A stretch of DNA of 64,000 nt from an uncultured Muribaculaceae bacterium (GTDB lineage Bacteria > Bacteroidota > Bacteroidia > Bacteroidales > Muribaculaceae). This document shows, piece by piece, positions 9,055 through 17,593 of this stretch (position 1 is its first letter; each line of letters starts with the position of its first letter). The position numbers and the translations under genes were made by a program. The notes under the pieces are model-generated. The model was not told the origin of the DNA, did no database searches, and was given only the letters and a program-made list of their open reading frames with translations. The stretch is from positions 1 through 64,000 of the forward strand of contig CANRCT010000014.1 in assembly GCA_947629175.1 (NCBI GenBank). Direction: 5' to 3'.

Positions 9055-10131
9055 TCAATAGTGGAAATCCGGTTCGTACCTGTACTTCCTGCCGTTCTCC
9101 TGCACTATCATCCGCTTGTTCTTCAACACTGTGATGAGTTTGACCAGCTTGTTGTCGCTTAACAGAACACCCACCAAGGCATACGACTCTTTCAATGCTT
9201 TGCTCAGTTCCTTATATCCGTATTCGTCCTGTAACGAAAATGCTGCTTCCAGTGCTATCCGGTGTTGTTGCTCGGAAATGTCCTTGCAGGCATCGAACCT
9301 TTCGCCTTGGGGTCTGCCGGGTGTTTTGGCTTCTGTCTGGTAATCCTCTATCAGTTCAGGCAGTGCCTTGTCATTGACGCGGAAGGCAAACGGCTCGAAG
9401 TCCATTGCACGGATGTGCATGGCGGAAACCTTGCTGATGTCCCCGTTGCTTTTGTCCTTTTCAACGAGCAGCACGGTTTCAGCCTTGTTGTTCAGTTCCG
9501 TGCCGATATGTCCCCTCGCGTTCTCATCGCCCTTGTTCTGGTGGAGTATCGTGTGGATATGTATCTGCCTGTCGTCCGTCCACTGCATCAGTTTCGATAT
9601 GATGCGTGTCGATTCGCTGGGGCTGTTGATGTCATACACCATGTCACGGATACCGTCTATCACCACCAGACCAAGGTTCGGCGTATGGTAGATTGCCTGT
9701 TCGACAATCCTTATGCGCTGCTCCGGCGTATATTTCCGCAGGGCAAGGAACTCAAGGTTCTCGTTGTCCCTGTCATCGGGCAGCCCTGCCATGCGCATGA
9801 TGCGTTCCATTACATTCAGGCAGTGGTGGGGGCTTTGCTCCGTATCCACGTAAAGCACTTTCCGCTTGGCTTCGGGAAGTTCAGCCGCATACCTGAGCAC
9901 CGTGCCGTTCTTCAATGCCGCAGCCACGATAGCCGACACATTGAATGTTTTCTTGCTTTTGGCTTTGCCGATGGATGCGCTGAAATTTCCTAACGTACCG
10001 ATTACGGAACCTTTCACGCTGAGGATTTCGGGCGCTTTCTCGTATTTTCCCGACAGGCTCAACCGTGAGGCTTGCCAGAGGATTACCGCCTGTTCGTCCG
10101 ATATTTCCCGGATGTCTTTCATATAGTCCAT
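9055..10131 (-). CDS. RepA-like AAA ATPase of the mobile element
   Basis: A 358-residue P-loop protein of the RepA/RecA-like helicase group (orf3 position of NBU elements). The Walker A region is a variant, ASIGKAKSKKT; Walker B is LVVIDGIRDMV; a later HTILHQNKG and RGHIGTELNNKA match sensor-type motifs of the family. The C-terminal part looks like a winged helix. It probably helps excised element DNA to replicate or unwind, together with the primase and the adjacent repeat cluster. It lies 14 bases after the small HTH gene, suggesting one transcript. An alternative start four codons in cannot be excluded. Confidence 0.8.
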   Translation of the reverse strand: MDYMKDIREISDEQAVILWQASRLSLSGKYEKAPEILSVKGSVIGTLGNFSASIGKAKSKKTFNVSAIVAAALKNGTVLRYAAELPEAKRKVLYVDTEQSPHHCLNVMERIMRMAGLPDDRDNENLEFLALRKYTPEQRIRIVEQAIYHTPNLGLVVIDGIRDMVYDINSPSESTRIISKLMQWTDDRQIHIHTILHQNKGDENARGHIGTELNNKAETVLLVEKDKSNGDISKVSAMHIRAMDFEPFAFRVNDKALPELIEDYQTEAKTPGRPQGERFDACKDISEQQHRIALEAAFSLQDEYGYKELSKALKESYALVGVLLSDNKLVKLITVLKNKRMIVQENGRKYRYEPDFHY

Positions 10132-10145
10132 AGCGATTCCTCCCG

Positions 10146-10454
10146 TTACTTGCGTCCACCAGTTTTCTTTCCTGCCAGTTCAAGGGCAAGTTCCGCATCC
10201 ACGATAATCTTGCGCCCTATCTGGGTGATGGCCTTGTCTATCTTTCCGCTTTTCTTTATGCGGTTGGCGGTAGGCAGGCTGCATCCGAACAGCCTGGCTA
10301 TGCCGGGTATTCCGTACACATATTTCCTGCTTGTGTCCGTTACGGGCTGCGGCTGCGCTTCCGTCTGACCGGAAGCGTGCCTGCTTAACATGATGAACTC
10401 TTCGCCTGTCATCTGCCAGACGGGTTTGGATAATAATTCTTGTAGATTTTGCAT
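10146..10454 (-). CDS. Small helix-turn-helix protein, excisionase-like (DUF3853-like)
   Basis: A 102-residue protein with a C-terminal DNA-binding helix-turn-helix (YGIPGIARLFGCS, ANRIKKSGKI) of the kind used by excisionases and small regulators of Bacteroides mobile elements. It occupies the orf2x position of NBU1/NBU2, upstream of the ATPase and primase genes. A likely -7 box (TAATTTTG, bases 10529-10522 on the minus strand) lies about 70 bases upstream. A role in excision or in control of the downstream genes is inferred from position. Confidence 0.75.
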   Translation of the reverse strand: MQNLQELLSKPVWQMTGEEFIMLSRHASGQTEAQPQPVTDTSRKYVYGIPGIARLFGCSLPTANRIKKSGKIDKAITQIGRKIIVDAELALELAGKKTGGRK

Positions 10455-10521
10455 AGTTCTACTTTTTTTGATTCAACAATCAGCCCTGCGCACTGGCTGT
10501 TATTTCTGTTCTCGAACGATG

Positions 10522-10529
10522 CAAAATTA
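10522..10529 (-). promoter_or_regulatory. -7 box for the HTH-ATPase transcript
   Basis: TAATTTTG on the minus strand, 68 bases before the HTH gene. No TTG was seen at the usual -33 distance, so it is a partial match. Confidence 0.4.
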
Positions 10530-10599
10530 GGTAGGATTATGAGTGGTAAGGATGGGGACGGTATAATCCGAATATCGCTGTATCTTATTGAATATCAGA

Positions 10600-10635
10600 A
10601 AATAAAAATACCACTCAAAAATAAATTTGAGTGGT
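10600..10635 (-). terminator. Intrinsic terminator of the cargo gene pair
   Basis: Perfect 10-base stem ACCACTCAAA/TTTGAGTGGT (10610-10635) with loop AATAAA. On the minus strand it is followed by ATTTTTATTTT, so it ends transcription of the 351-residue cargo gene. Confidence 0.8.
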
Positions 10636-10675
10636 AAAAGTGGAACTTTCGTAAAATATCAGGATATGTCACCGA

Positions 10676-11695
10676 TTATCTGAATATATGTTCCATTTCT
10701 TTAGCGAATTTCTGGTTGCTGTCACTCGGAAAATCGGAAACCGGCTCCTTGTACTTTGACTTGTAGTAGCTGTCGTCAATATCCAGCAGTCCCAGTATTC
10801 CGGCTTTCCATTTGTCCCTGTCCTGTTTGGAGAGTTTCTCGCCCATCAGAAATATCAGATAACATACACGTATTTTCTCTCTCGGTTTGATTTTCAGCTT
10901 GCAGTTACAGAGGTGCAGGTTCATATTGGCATAGAAATCCGGTGCGGAAATTTCCTCGAACTGTTCTCCAACACATACCTCATGAATGAGCGAAAGCAAT
11001 TTCATGCTGAAATACTCTTGTTGTTCATCCGCCGTTTCCTGCTGACTGATTGGCTTGCCCGGCTCGTCCTGTCGTTTCCCGTCAGGAATGTATTTCTTCA
11101 ATATATCCAGAAAAAGGCAGCTTTGACGGTACATGTCCGCACAACGGTTCTTCATATATAGGAATGCCTCTTTCCTTGCTGCCTTTTGCTGGTCATAGAG
11201 TTCATTCAGTTTGGCTCTTTCCTTGTCATATTCAGCCTTGCAACATTCATATTCTTTTTCAGCCTGTTTTTCCTCTTCGGCAGTATGTTCCCTGTAACCG
11301 ATGGAATCATACCTGTTGTTGGCTTCATTCAGCGGTTTGCTTAGGCTCCTTGTTACATCCAGTTGGGCTTCAATTTCAAGGGAATACCTTTCCATGTGTT
11401 GATAGCAAGCACGCTCTACGGCATTATCACTCAACGGGCACACCTCATAAGCCTGTATGCTCTTTTCTATTTCGGTTTTCAGGCTGTTGAGTATCAAGAT
11501 GTATTGTTCTTTTTGCCTGTCAAGCACAAGTTCAAGGATAGCAGCCTCAAAAGACTTCATGTCATTGTATTCCTGACAGAAATCGGAAATGAATTTTTGC
11601 CTGTCAAAAGAGAAAACGCGATTGTCTATATAGTCCCTGTATATTCTGTTAAGTTCCCCGTATTGGGGAATCATCGTCTGTATATTGTCTGCCAT
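10676..11695 (-). CDS. Hypothetical cargo protein with coiled coil
   Basis: A protein of 339 residues from the ATG at 11695; an in-frame ATG at 11731 would add 12 residues and overlap the upstream gene. No known domain was recognised. The middle (about residues 130-180) is rich in charged residues (EEEKQAEKEYE, KLNELYDQQ) and likely forms a coiled coil; the C-terminal third is globular with a cysteine-containing LHLCNCKLKI segment. It lies 7 bases after a DUF1016 nuclease gene, before an intrinsic terminator, so the two form a cargo pair. This pair is not part of the classic NBU backbone. A joint role with the nuclease is inferred from operon structure only. Confidence 0.6.
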   Translation of the reverse strand: MADNIQTMIPQYGELNRIYRDYIDNRVFSFDRQKFISDFCQEYNDMKSFEAAILELVLDRQKEQYILILNSLKTEIEKSIQAYEVCPLSDNAVERACYQHMERYSLEIEAQLDVTRSLSKPLNEANNRYDSIGYREHTAEEEKQAEKEYECCKAEYDKERAKLNELYDQQKAARKEAFLYMKNRCADMYRQSCLFLDILKKYIPDGKRQDEPGKPISQQETADEQQEYFSMKLLSLIHEVCVGEQFEEISAPDFYANMNLHLCNCKLKIKPREKIRVCYLIFLMGEKLSKQDRDKWKAGILGLLDIDDSYYKSKYKEPVSDFPSDSNQKFAKEMEHIFR

Positions 11696-11702
11696 AAGCG
11701 TT

Positions 11703-13001
11703 CTACTTTTGTTTGTTCTTTTCATTGTCAAGAAGCATCGTCAGTTCTTCTTCCACCTGTTCTATGCTCGGCAATGCCGATTTCAGGTTCTCTGGTACGG
11801 CCTTGCTGAGTTGGTAGTCACTGATGCCGATAGGCTGGTCATAGCCTGTCAGTGCATACTGCGCAACAATCTCATCCTTGCCCTTGCACAGCAGCAGCCC
11901 GATGGTCTTGTTGTCATTTTCTCCCCTCAGTTTGTCGTCCACCACATTGATGTAGAAATTCAACTGTCCGGCGTATTCCGGTTTGAACGGGGTGGCTTTC
12001 AGTTCCACAACCACGTATGCATGGAGCTTGATATTGTACAGAATCAGGTCGGCATAGAAATCGCTGTCGCCAATCTGGAAATGCTTCTGCCTTGCGACAA
12101 AGGCGAATCCGTTGCCCATTTCCAAAAGATAACGGGTAACGTGCTTCACCAGTTGTTCCTCTATGTCCCTTTCGTCAGCACGTTCTTTGGCTCCTGCCAA
12201 GTCAAAGATATACGGGTCTTTCAACAGGTAGTTGGCAAGGTCGCTTTGAGGTGCGGGAAGCGTGGCGGTAAAATTATTGACTTTACGGCTGTTGATTTGC
12301 CGTTCATACAGTTTGCTTTCAATCTGCATTTTCAGGACATTGCTGCTCCAGCCCATTTCCACGGATTGCTTCATGTACCAGTATTCCACACCCAGCGGAA
12401 GCGAACTGTTGAGCATGACCATTTGGCTTGCCCAATTGATTCTTGCCACAGGCGATGCAAGGAACAGTTTTTCTATATCTCCGATGTCTGTTCTATAAAT
12501 GGCAGATACGGTTTTTGCCACATTCTGAATTTGCGCAGGAACTTCCTGCGTAAATTCTAATTCTCGAAAATCAACCGATTGTATTTGCGCAGTAAGCTCC
12601 TGCGTAAATTGCCCGTTGTTTAATTTCAAGACTTCATCTGTTACATTCCGTATGTTTGGAAGCGACAGCCTTGCATCCGTTTCAATAAAACATCGTAGTA
12701 CACTCAATGGATACGACCTTGCGAATTGGCACATATAAGTAAGGTTGCGTTCCGAATATCCTTTCTTTTCGGGATAATTGAACCGTATCGCCTGCGCCAG
12801 TTTCTTGATGACCTTGCCGCCCCAGCCTTGTCGGTTCTGGTGGTACAATATGTAATTGCCCATCTTCCAGTAGTGGAACAGCATCTGTGCATTGGCGGCA
12901 CTGATGAGCCGGACTTGCGCCTGCTCTATTTCTGAACCGATGGCACTGACGAAAGCCTCGAAACTTCTTTTCTCTATATTGTTGTTATCGTTACTGCTCA
13001 T
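11703..13001 (-). CDS. DUF1016 (YhcG-type) PD-(D/E)XK nuclease protein
   Basis: A 432-residue member of the DUF1016/YhcG family. The N-terminal half carries the winged-helix-like region (FHYWKMGNYI, YSERNLTYMCQFA). The C-terminal half carries the nuclease core: DSDFYADLILYN, then YVVVELK and GQLNFYINVVD. An internal duplication lies near residue 135-165, where FTQELTAQIQSV is followed by FTQEVPAQIQNV. Family members occur on mobile elements and near restriction or recombination genes; the substrate is not firmly known. A -7 box TATCTTTG lies just upstream (13030-13023, minus strand). It forms a cargo pair with the coiled-coil gene. Confidence 0.85.
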   Translation of the reverse strand: MSSNDNNNIEKRSFEAFVSAIGSEIEQAQVRLISAANAQMLFHYWKMGNYILYHQNRQGWGGKVIKKLAQAIRFNYPEKKGYSERNLTYMCQFARSYPLSVLRCFIETDARLSLPNIRNVTDEVLKLNNGQFTQELTAQIQSVDFRELEFTQEVPAQIQNVAKTVSAIYRTDIGDIEKLFLASPVARINWASQMVMLNSSLPLGVEYWYMKQSVEMGWSSNVLKMQIESKLYERQINSRKVNNFTATLPAPQSDLANYLLKDPYIFDLAGAKERADERDIEEQLVKHVTRYLLEMGNGFAFVARQKHFQIGDSDFYADLILYNIKLHAYVVVELKATPFKPEYAGQLNFYINVVDDKLRGENDNKTIGLLLCKGKDEIVAQYALTGYDQPIGISDYQLSKAVPENLKSALPSIEQVEEELTMLLDNEKNKQK

Positions 13002-13071
13002 TGTTGTATGTATTGAAAGTTACAAAGATAAGCCGAATTACAGGCTTTCCATGAGACTTGATGATTGTTTT

Positions 13072-14355
13072 TTACAGTTGGTTGAATTTGTTCATCGCAT
13101 TGGCTTTCACATCATCAGCGATGTCAATGTAAGGTTTCATCGCCTTGTAGTCGCTGTGTCCCGTCCATTTCATGACCACCTGAGCCGGAATGCCGAGAGC
13201 CAAAGCATTGCAGATGAAAGTCCTTCTTCCGGCATGGGTGCCCAACAATGCATATTTGGGCGTAATGGTGTCTATGCGTCTGCTTCCTTTATAATAGGTC
13301 TCGCTTACTGGCTCGTTGATTTCGGCAAGCTCGCCCAACTCCTTCAAATAATCGTTCATCTTCTGGTTGCTGATGACAGGGAGAGCCTTATGCCCCTCAA
13401 ACTCCACATCTTTATATTTATCCAGTATCGCCTTGCTGTGGTTGTTCAGCTCGATGATAAGCCTTTCGGCGGTCTTTACGGTGGTGATTTCTATATATCC
13501 GTCCCTGATGTCGCTTTTCTTTAGGTTATGCACATCCGAATACCGGAGTCCGGTGAAGCAGCAGAACAGAAAGACATCCCTCACCCGTTCAAGGTATTGC
13601 TTTGTGTCGGGTATCTGATAATTTTTGAGTTTATTCAGTTCTTCCCACGTGAGGAATATCACCTTTTTCGGGGTGCTCCGCAATTTGGGATTGAAATCTT
13701 CGTAGGCATTGTTCATGCAATACCCTTTCTTGGTACACCAGCGCAGGAACCATTTCAGATAGGCGACCTGTTTCATGATGGATGTGTTCCGCATGTCTTC
13801 GGTATCTTTCAGGAAATTCACATACTTTGTCAGCTTGGGTTCGTCCAGCGATTCAAAAGTCAGTCCCTTGTCAAACTTTTCAAGGTGCTTCCTTACTGCG
13901 GCAAACTTCTCATAGGTGGCATCTGACCAGCCGTTTTGCGTACCGCATTCTTTGATGAACTCGTCAAACACCTCCAACGGAAGAAACACCACCGGGGCTT
14001 CCTCCTCTTCCTTTTTCCCATCGTGCAATCTGTTGAACGCATCCTTTACCTGTTCGGTAGTGGGCATGAATCCCTGCACCTCGAACTCCTTGAAGATATT
14101 CTGTATTTCGGTGTAGTATTTCAGCAAGTCCGCATTGATTTCCGATGCGCTTTGCTTCAGCTTGTTGGTGCATCCGTTCTTTACCCGCTGCTTGTCGGCA
14201 TCCCATTTGGCGACATCAATGCGGTAGCCCGTTGTGAACTCGATGCGGTGGCTGGCGAAAACCACACGCATACGGATAGGGACATTCTCCACGATTGGCA
14301 CTCCGTTCTTCTTCCGGCTTTCCAATGAAAAGATGATGTTTCGTTTGATATTCAT
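13072..14355 (-). CDS. intN: Tyrosine recombinase (integrase) of the mobile element
   Basis: The protein (427 residues from the ATG at 14355) integrates and excises the element. It has an N-terminal arm-binding domain, a SAM-like core-binding domain and the catalytic domain. The catalytic residues are visible: R271 in FTGLRYSD, H374 and R377 in THAGRR, H400 in WTGHSDY, and the nucleophile Y409 in KPYID. A longer frame to 14412 would start upstream of the promoter's -7 box, so the internal ATG is preferred. It lies at the right end of the element, next to ACACCC repeats, as expected for an integrase beside its attachment site. Confidence 0.95.
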   Translation of the reverse strand: MNIKRNIIFSLESRKKNGVPIVENVPIRMRVVFASHRIEFTTGYRIDVAKWDADKQRVKNGCTNKLKQSASEINADLLKYYTEIQNIFKEFEVQGFMPTTEQVKDAFNRLHDGKKEEEEAPVVFLPLEVFDEFIKECGTQNGWSDATYEKFAAVRKHLEKFDKGLTFESLDEPKLTKYVNFLKDTEDMRNTSIMKQVAYLKWFLRWCTKKGYCMNNAYEDFNPKLRSTPKKVIFLTWEELNKLKNYQIPDTKQYLERVRDVFLFCCFTGLRYSDVHNLKKSDIRDGYIEITTVKTAERLIIELNNHSKAILDKYKDVEFEGHKALPVISNQKMNDYLKELGELAEINEPVSETYYKGSRRIDTITPKYALLGTHAGRRTFICNALALGIPAQVVMKWTGHSDYKAMKPYIDIADDVKANAMNKFNQL

Positions 14356-14357
14356 AA

Positions 14358-14401
14358 TTGGGTGCGTTTGAAATTCAACACCCAAATATACACCCAATAA
14401 T
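14358..14401. repeat. Right-end integrase-type repeats of the mobile element
   Basis: ACACCC at 14378 and 14390 (12 bases apart, as at the left end) and an inverted TTGGGTG at 14358. The block overlaps the integrase promoter, which suggests that integrase or excisionase binding could also control int. Confidence 0.5.
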
Positions 14402-14412
14402 TGAAATAGCAA
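14383..14412 (-). promoter_or_regulatory. Integrase promoter
   Basis: On the minus strand the -33 TTG (complement of 14410-14412) is separated by 19 bases from the -7 box TATATTTG (complement of 14383-14390). The -7 box lies between the two ACACCC repeats. Confidence 0.65.
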
Positions 14413-14573
14413 AAGGTATTTAATGATATTTAGTAATATAGCCGATTTATAATAACTTGATTATTATCAGTATATTGCAGTTTTATGAGATTTCTTGATT
14501 GTGTAAGTTAAAGTCCCGCACGCTCCCTCACCGGGGCTGCGGCACCGCCTGCATATGGTCGTTCCACTAATTT

Positions 14574-15725
14574 TCAGATGGTGGAGGGGACGCCATACAG
14601 GCGATTTATCCACATGGCGAAGAGGCGGTCGTTGATGGAATAGGCACGGCCGGAAACCGTCACGATATCCTTTTCGAGCAGACGACCGAGGGCCGACTGA
14701 ACAGAGCTTGCCGACAAAAGGCTGTGTCGGCGGATAAACGCCGCCGATGTGACGCCGTGGGCCTCCCCTTCGCGGGCTATGGCATACAGAAGCTGTTTCT
14801 GGCGCTCAGGCATCGTGGAGAGTATCTCACGGAAGATTGTGTCGTTTGATTCGACTATATTGTCGATGGACGTGCGGATGATCTCAACCGTACACTGCTG
14901 TCCTTCGGGAGTGTCGGCAAAAGCTTCGTTGAACGTCTTCTGCAGATAGTATGTGTGACCCTGAAAGAGATCATAGACCCAGCCTGCGTCAGTGGCATCA
15001 ATGGAGCGTCCACGGTCAGCGAACAGCCGCATCGCGAACGGCACATATATTTCGCGCGGGATAGCTTTGAGCTCAAGGATATCGGCGCTGTGATAAAACG
15101 GACGGGCTGATGAAGTAAACATCTCCTGCATCATGTGGCGCTCGCTACCGGCGAAAACAAAGTGGCAATTGCTGATTTTCTGTATCTGGGTACGGAGCTG
15201 CGCCTCGATGTTTTTCTCCGGATATCTCGCGATCTGCTGGAACTCGTCGATGGCCACGATACATGGACGGTCGGCATCGGCAAGATAGCGGAATATCTCG
15301 TCGAGAGTGTATTCCGGACGCTCGATGTCGCCCAGTTCGAGATTGAATGTCGGGGTGCCTGTCAGCGGATCGAATCCGAACTTGCCGCTGATCGACCGGA
15401 GAGTGCTGACAAACCGGCCTACCATCCTGCGGCCCAACGGCAGAAGCGTCCGGAATATCTCCCGTCCGAGGATATAGGTGAATTCCCGCAGGCTCGAGGT
15501 GTGGAGTATGTCGATAAAAAACGTATAGTATTCATCACGTATCTCCGGCTTGTCGTAGCAAAACTGTATAAGACCGGTCTTGCCCATCCGGCGGGGAGAG
15601 ATGATGACAAGATTATTGCCGTTGGTGACGGATTTGACGAGTCGCCGCGCCTCGGCAACTCGGTCGCAGAAGTATTCCGGCTCTATTTTTCCGGTGACTA
15701 TAAAGGGATTGACAGGTCGATTCAT
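14574..15725 (-). CDS. AAA ATPase of the archaeal-ATPase (PF01637-like) family
   Basis: A protein of 383 residues from the ATG at 15725. Walker A is SPRRMGKTG and Walker B is IVAIDEFQQIA, as in the stand-alone ATPases common in Bacteroidales genomes. The C-terminus looks like a winged-helix domain (SVQSALGRLLEKDIV). The longer frame to 15899 is rejected because a good promoter lies inside it at 15748-15779. The cellular role of this family is unknown; a STAND-like or defence-linked function is speculation. A related gene occurs at 31722-32852. It is the first host gene right of the mobile element. Confidence 0.8.
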   Translation of the reverse strand: MNRPVNPFIVTGKIEPEYFCDRVAEARRLVKSVTNGNNLVIISPRRMGKTGLIQFCYDKPEIRDEYYTFFIDILHTSSLREFTYILGREIFRTLLPLGRRMVGRFVSTLRSISGKFGFDPLTGTPTFNLELGDIERPEYTLDEIFRYLADADRPCIVAIDEFQQIARYPEKNIEAQLRTQIQKISNCHFVFAGSERHMMQEMFTSSARPFYHSADILELKAIPREIYVPFAMRLFADRGRSIDATDAGWVYDLFQGHTYYLQKTFNEAFADTPEGQQCTVEIIRTSIDNIVESNDTIFREILSTMPERQKQLLYAIAREGEAHGVTSAAFIRRHSLLSASSVQSALGRLLEKDIVTVSGRAYSINDRLFAMWINRLYGVPSTI

Positions 15726-15747
15726 GGGTGATAAAGAAATTTTATTG

Positions 15748-15779
15748 CAAATATAATAATTCTTTCCGGATAATGCAAA
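15748..15779 (-). promoter_or_regulatory. Promoter of the first AAA ATPase gene
   Basis: Minus strand -33 TTTG (complement of 15776-15779), 20 bases, then -7 TATATTTG (complement of 15748-15755). This is a canonical Bacteroidetes promoter and it fixes the gene start at 15725. Confidence 0.7.
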
Positions 15780-15811
15780 CAGCATAACGTGGAGGCGGAG
15801 CTCGGGGCGGA

Positions 15812-15843
15812 TTTGGAAAAAAGTGGAGAAATGGCTAATTTTG
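15812..15843 (+). promoter_or_regulatory. Promoter of the HAD phosphatase-recO operon
   Basis: -33 TTTG at 15812-15815, 20 bases, -7 TAATTTTG at 15836-15843. The leader then contains a hairpin CGGACGCC/GGCGTCCG at 15856-15876. Confidence 0.75.
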
Positions 15844-15936
15844 CAGGAGAGAACGCGGACGCCCGCGAGGCGTCCGATCTGAATGAAACCCGCACGCAAC
15901 TGACAATTCTTTAATCCACCAGCCTGTCATCAGACA

Positions 15937-16830
15937 ATGGACGAAACTCTATCCGAACGCTTCAACGAGGCTGCTTGCCGGCATCTCTTCGTGACCGACC
16001 TCGACGGAACGCTTCTCGATGCCGAAGGGAAAGTGCCCCCCATGAGTGCCAGAATCATATCCGAACTGTCGCACCGCGGCGCTCTCATCACCGTGGCGAC
16101 CGCGCGCACGCCGGCCACCGTAGACCGCATACTCGCCCATACATTCACCCGGCTGCCGCTGATCGTAATGACCGGGGCGGCCCTCTGGGACCGCTCCCAC
16201 CGATGCTACGCCGATCCTCATCCCATCCCTCCCGATCAGGCGGCGGAGGTCTACCGCCTGTGTCTGAGCGCGGGGCTAAGCCCTTTTGTCTATAACCTGA
16301 CCGACGACGCCATGCTGCACGTGCATCATGTCGGAGAGATATCACCGCTTGAACAGCGTTTTATCCGCGACCGCTCGCAGCTGATGCTCAAGCAGTTTCA
16401 TTTCCACACTGAAATGGCTCCGATGTCGACATTCGACGCGACGATGCTTCTGCTGGCCATGGGTCCCGTCGACGACGTGATGAAACTCGGCGAAGCTTTG
16501 CGCCTGTCGATCGACCTCACCGTACAGGCCTATCCCGACAACTACGACCCGGCCCAGGGCGTGCTGGAGGTCTTCGCGCAAGGAGTGTCGAAAGCCGAAG
16601 CGGTAAGAAGCATGGCCGAGCGTGTCGGCGCCGAATGGGTGACTGTGTTCGGCGACAATCTCAACGACCTGCCCATGATGGATGTTGCCGACGAGGCTGT
16701 AGCCGTGGCCAACGCGATGCCCGAAGTGATAGAGCGGGCCAACACGGTCATCGGGCCCAACACCGAGGAATCGGTGGCCCGCTACATACTCGAATCGCTC
16801 GGACTGGCCGACTGTCGAGACTTCTACTGA
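15937..16830 (+). CDS. HAD-superfamily Cof-type phosphatase
   Basis: A 297-residue cytoplasmic hydrolase of the Cof/YidA subfamily, which dephosphorylates small phosphorylated metabolites such as sugar phosphates. Motif I VTDLDGTLLD (nucleophile aspartate), motif II near ITVATART, and motif IV FGDNLNDLPMM are all present. The long C2 cap domain between motifs is typical for the subfamily. The gene follows a canonical promoter and is followed after 6 bases by recO, so they are cotranscribed. The natural substrate cannot be told from sequence. Confidence 0.88.
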   Translation: MDETLSERFNEAACRHLFVTDLDGTLLDAEGKVPPMSARIISELSHRGALITVATARTPATVDRILAHTFTRLPLIVMTGAALWDRSHRCYADPHPIPPDQAAEVYRLCLSAGLSPFVYNLTDDAMLHVHHVGEISPLEQRFIRDRSQLMLKQFHFHTEMAPMSTFDATMLLLAMGPVDDVMKLGEALRLSIDLTVQAYPDNYDPAQGVLEVFAQGVSKAEAVRSMAERVGAEWVTVFGDNLNDLPMMDVADEAVAVANAMPEVIERANTVIGPNTEESVARYILESLGLADCRDFY

Positions 16831-16836
16831 CGCCCT

Positions 16837-17559
16837 ATGCTCGACACCCTTCAGATGATAGCTCTGCGGAGCGTGGCCTATGCCGACGACCGCTCGATAC
16901 TTTCGGTCTACACCCGGAGCCGGGGCTTCATGTCGCTGCTGCTGAAGGGGGGCAAAGGGCGCGAGGCAAGCCGCAGGCGGGCGTTGCTGCAGCCGATGTC
17001 GGTGGTGGAGTGCGTGGCCGACATCGTGCCCGGGCGCGAGGTGAGCCGCATCGTGTCGGTGCGCACCCTGCGTCCGCTTCAGGGACTTATGGCTTCGCCT
17101 GTCAAGCAGACTCTGGCAATGTTTCTGGCCGAGGTGCTTGGCCTGGTGCTACGCAGCGGACAGCCCGACGCGCCGACATTCGACTTCGTGGCGCAGTCCG
17201 TGGCCGTCCTCGACGAGCTTCCGGCCGCCCGCGCCTCAAATTTTCATCTTGCCTTCCTGCGAGGCCTGGCTGTATGTCTGGGCATCGAGCCCGACGCCTC
17301 GGCCTACCGCCCCGGCATGGTTTTCGACATGGCCGACGGCATATGGCGCCGCAGCGCCCCGCTCCATGCCCAATGGATCGGCAGCGACGACGCGAGAGTG
17401 GCGGCAGTCTTATGCCGCATGACCTACGCCAACATGCATCTCTACAGACTCGACCGCCGGGCGCGCAACGACGTGCTCGACCAGATGCTCCGCTTTTATT
17501 CGCTCCACCACACCCGGCTCGACGGACTTCACTCCCTCGAAATACTCAGGGCGCTGTAG
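16837..17559 (+). CDS. recO: DNA repair protein RecO
   Basis: A 240-residue RecO of Bacteroidetes type. RecO acts with RecR and RecF to load RecA on single-stranded DNA covered by SSB. The N-terminal OB-fold begins LQMIALRSVAYADDRSIL with the conserved VYTRSRG segment, and the helical C-terminal domain follows. The four zinc-binding cysteines of some RecO proteins are not present, as is common in this phylum. It starts 6 bases after the HAD phosphatase gene. Confidence comes from the N-terminal pattern and the typical length. Confidence 0.85.
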   Translation: MLDTLQMIALRSVAYADDRSILSVYTRSRGFMSLLLKGGKGREASRRRALLQPMSVVECVADIVPGREVSRIVSVRTLRPLQGLMASPVKQTLAMFLAEVLGLVLRSGQPDAPTFDFVAQSVAVLDELPAARASNFHLAFLRGLAVCLGIEPDASAYRPGMVFDMADGIWRRSAPLHAQWIGSDDARVAAVLCRMTYANMHLYRLDRRARNDVLDQMLRFYSLHHTRLDGLHSLEILRAL

Positions 17560-17593
17560 GATGAGGGGATCTGCGGCAGAGAGCAGCCCGGGC

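Larger units (their letters stand above)
5280..14510 (-). mobile_element. NBU2-like integrated mobilizable element carrying lnu(A)
   Basis: A block clearly richer in A+T than its flanks carries, in minus-strand order from the right, a tyrosine integrase, two cargo genes, a small HTH protein, a RepA-like ATPase, a toprim primase and a MobV-type relaxase. This is the backbone known for Bacteroides NBU1/NBU2 (int, orf2x, orf3, prm, mob). At the left end lie lnu(A) and the tail of a mef gene, on the plus strand; NBU2 is known to carry linAN2 and mefEN2. Imperfect direct repeats built on ACACCC lie near both ends (5308-5332 and 14377-14401). The exact attachment core was not found and no tRNA target is visible, so the ends are set by composition. 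It lies between two host genes without breaking either visibly. Confidence 0.85.

Noticed and set aside
5290-14500. GTTTTA shared near both element ends as the attachment core
   Set aside because: Only six bases with no matching flanks; expected by chance in AT-rich DNA.
14413-14573. tRNA gene serving as integration site
   Set aside because: No cloverleaf or TTCGAATCC-type T-arm could be formed there or at 5228-5308.
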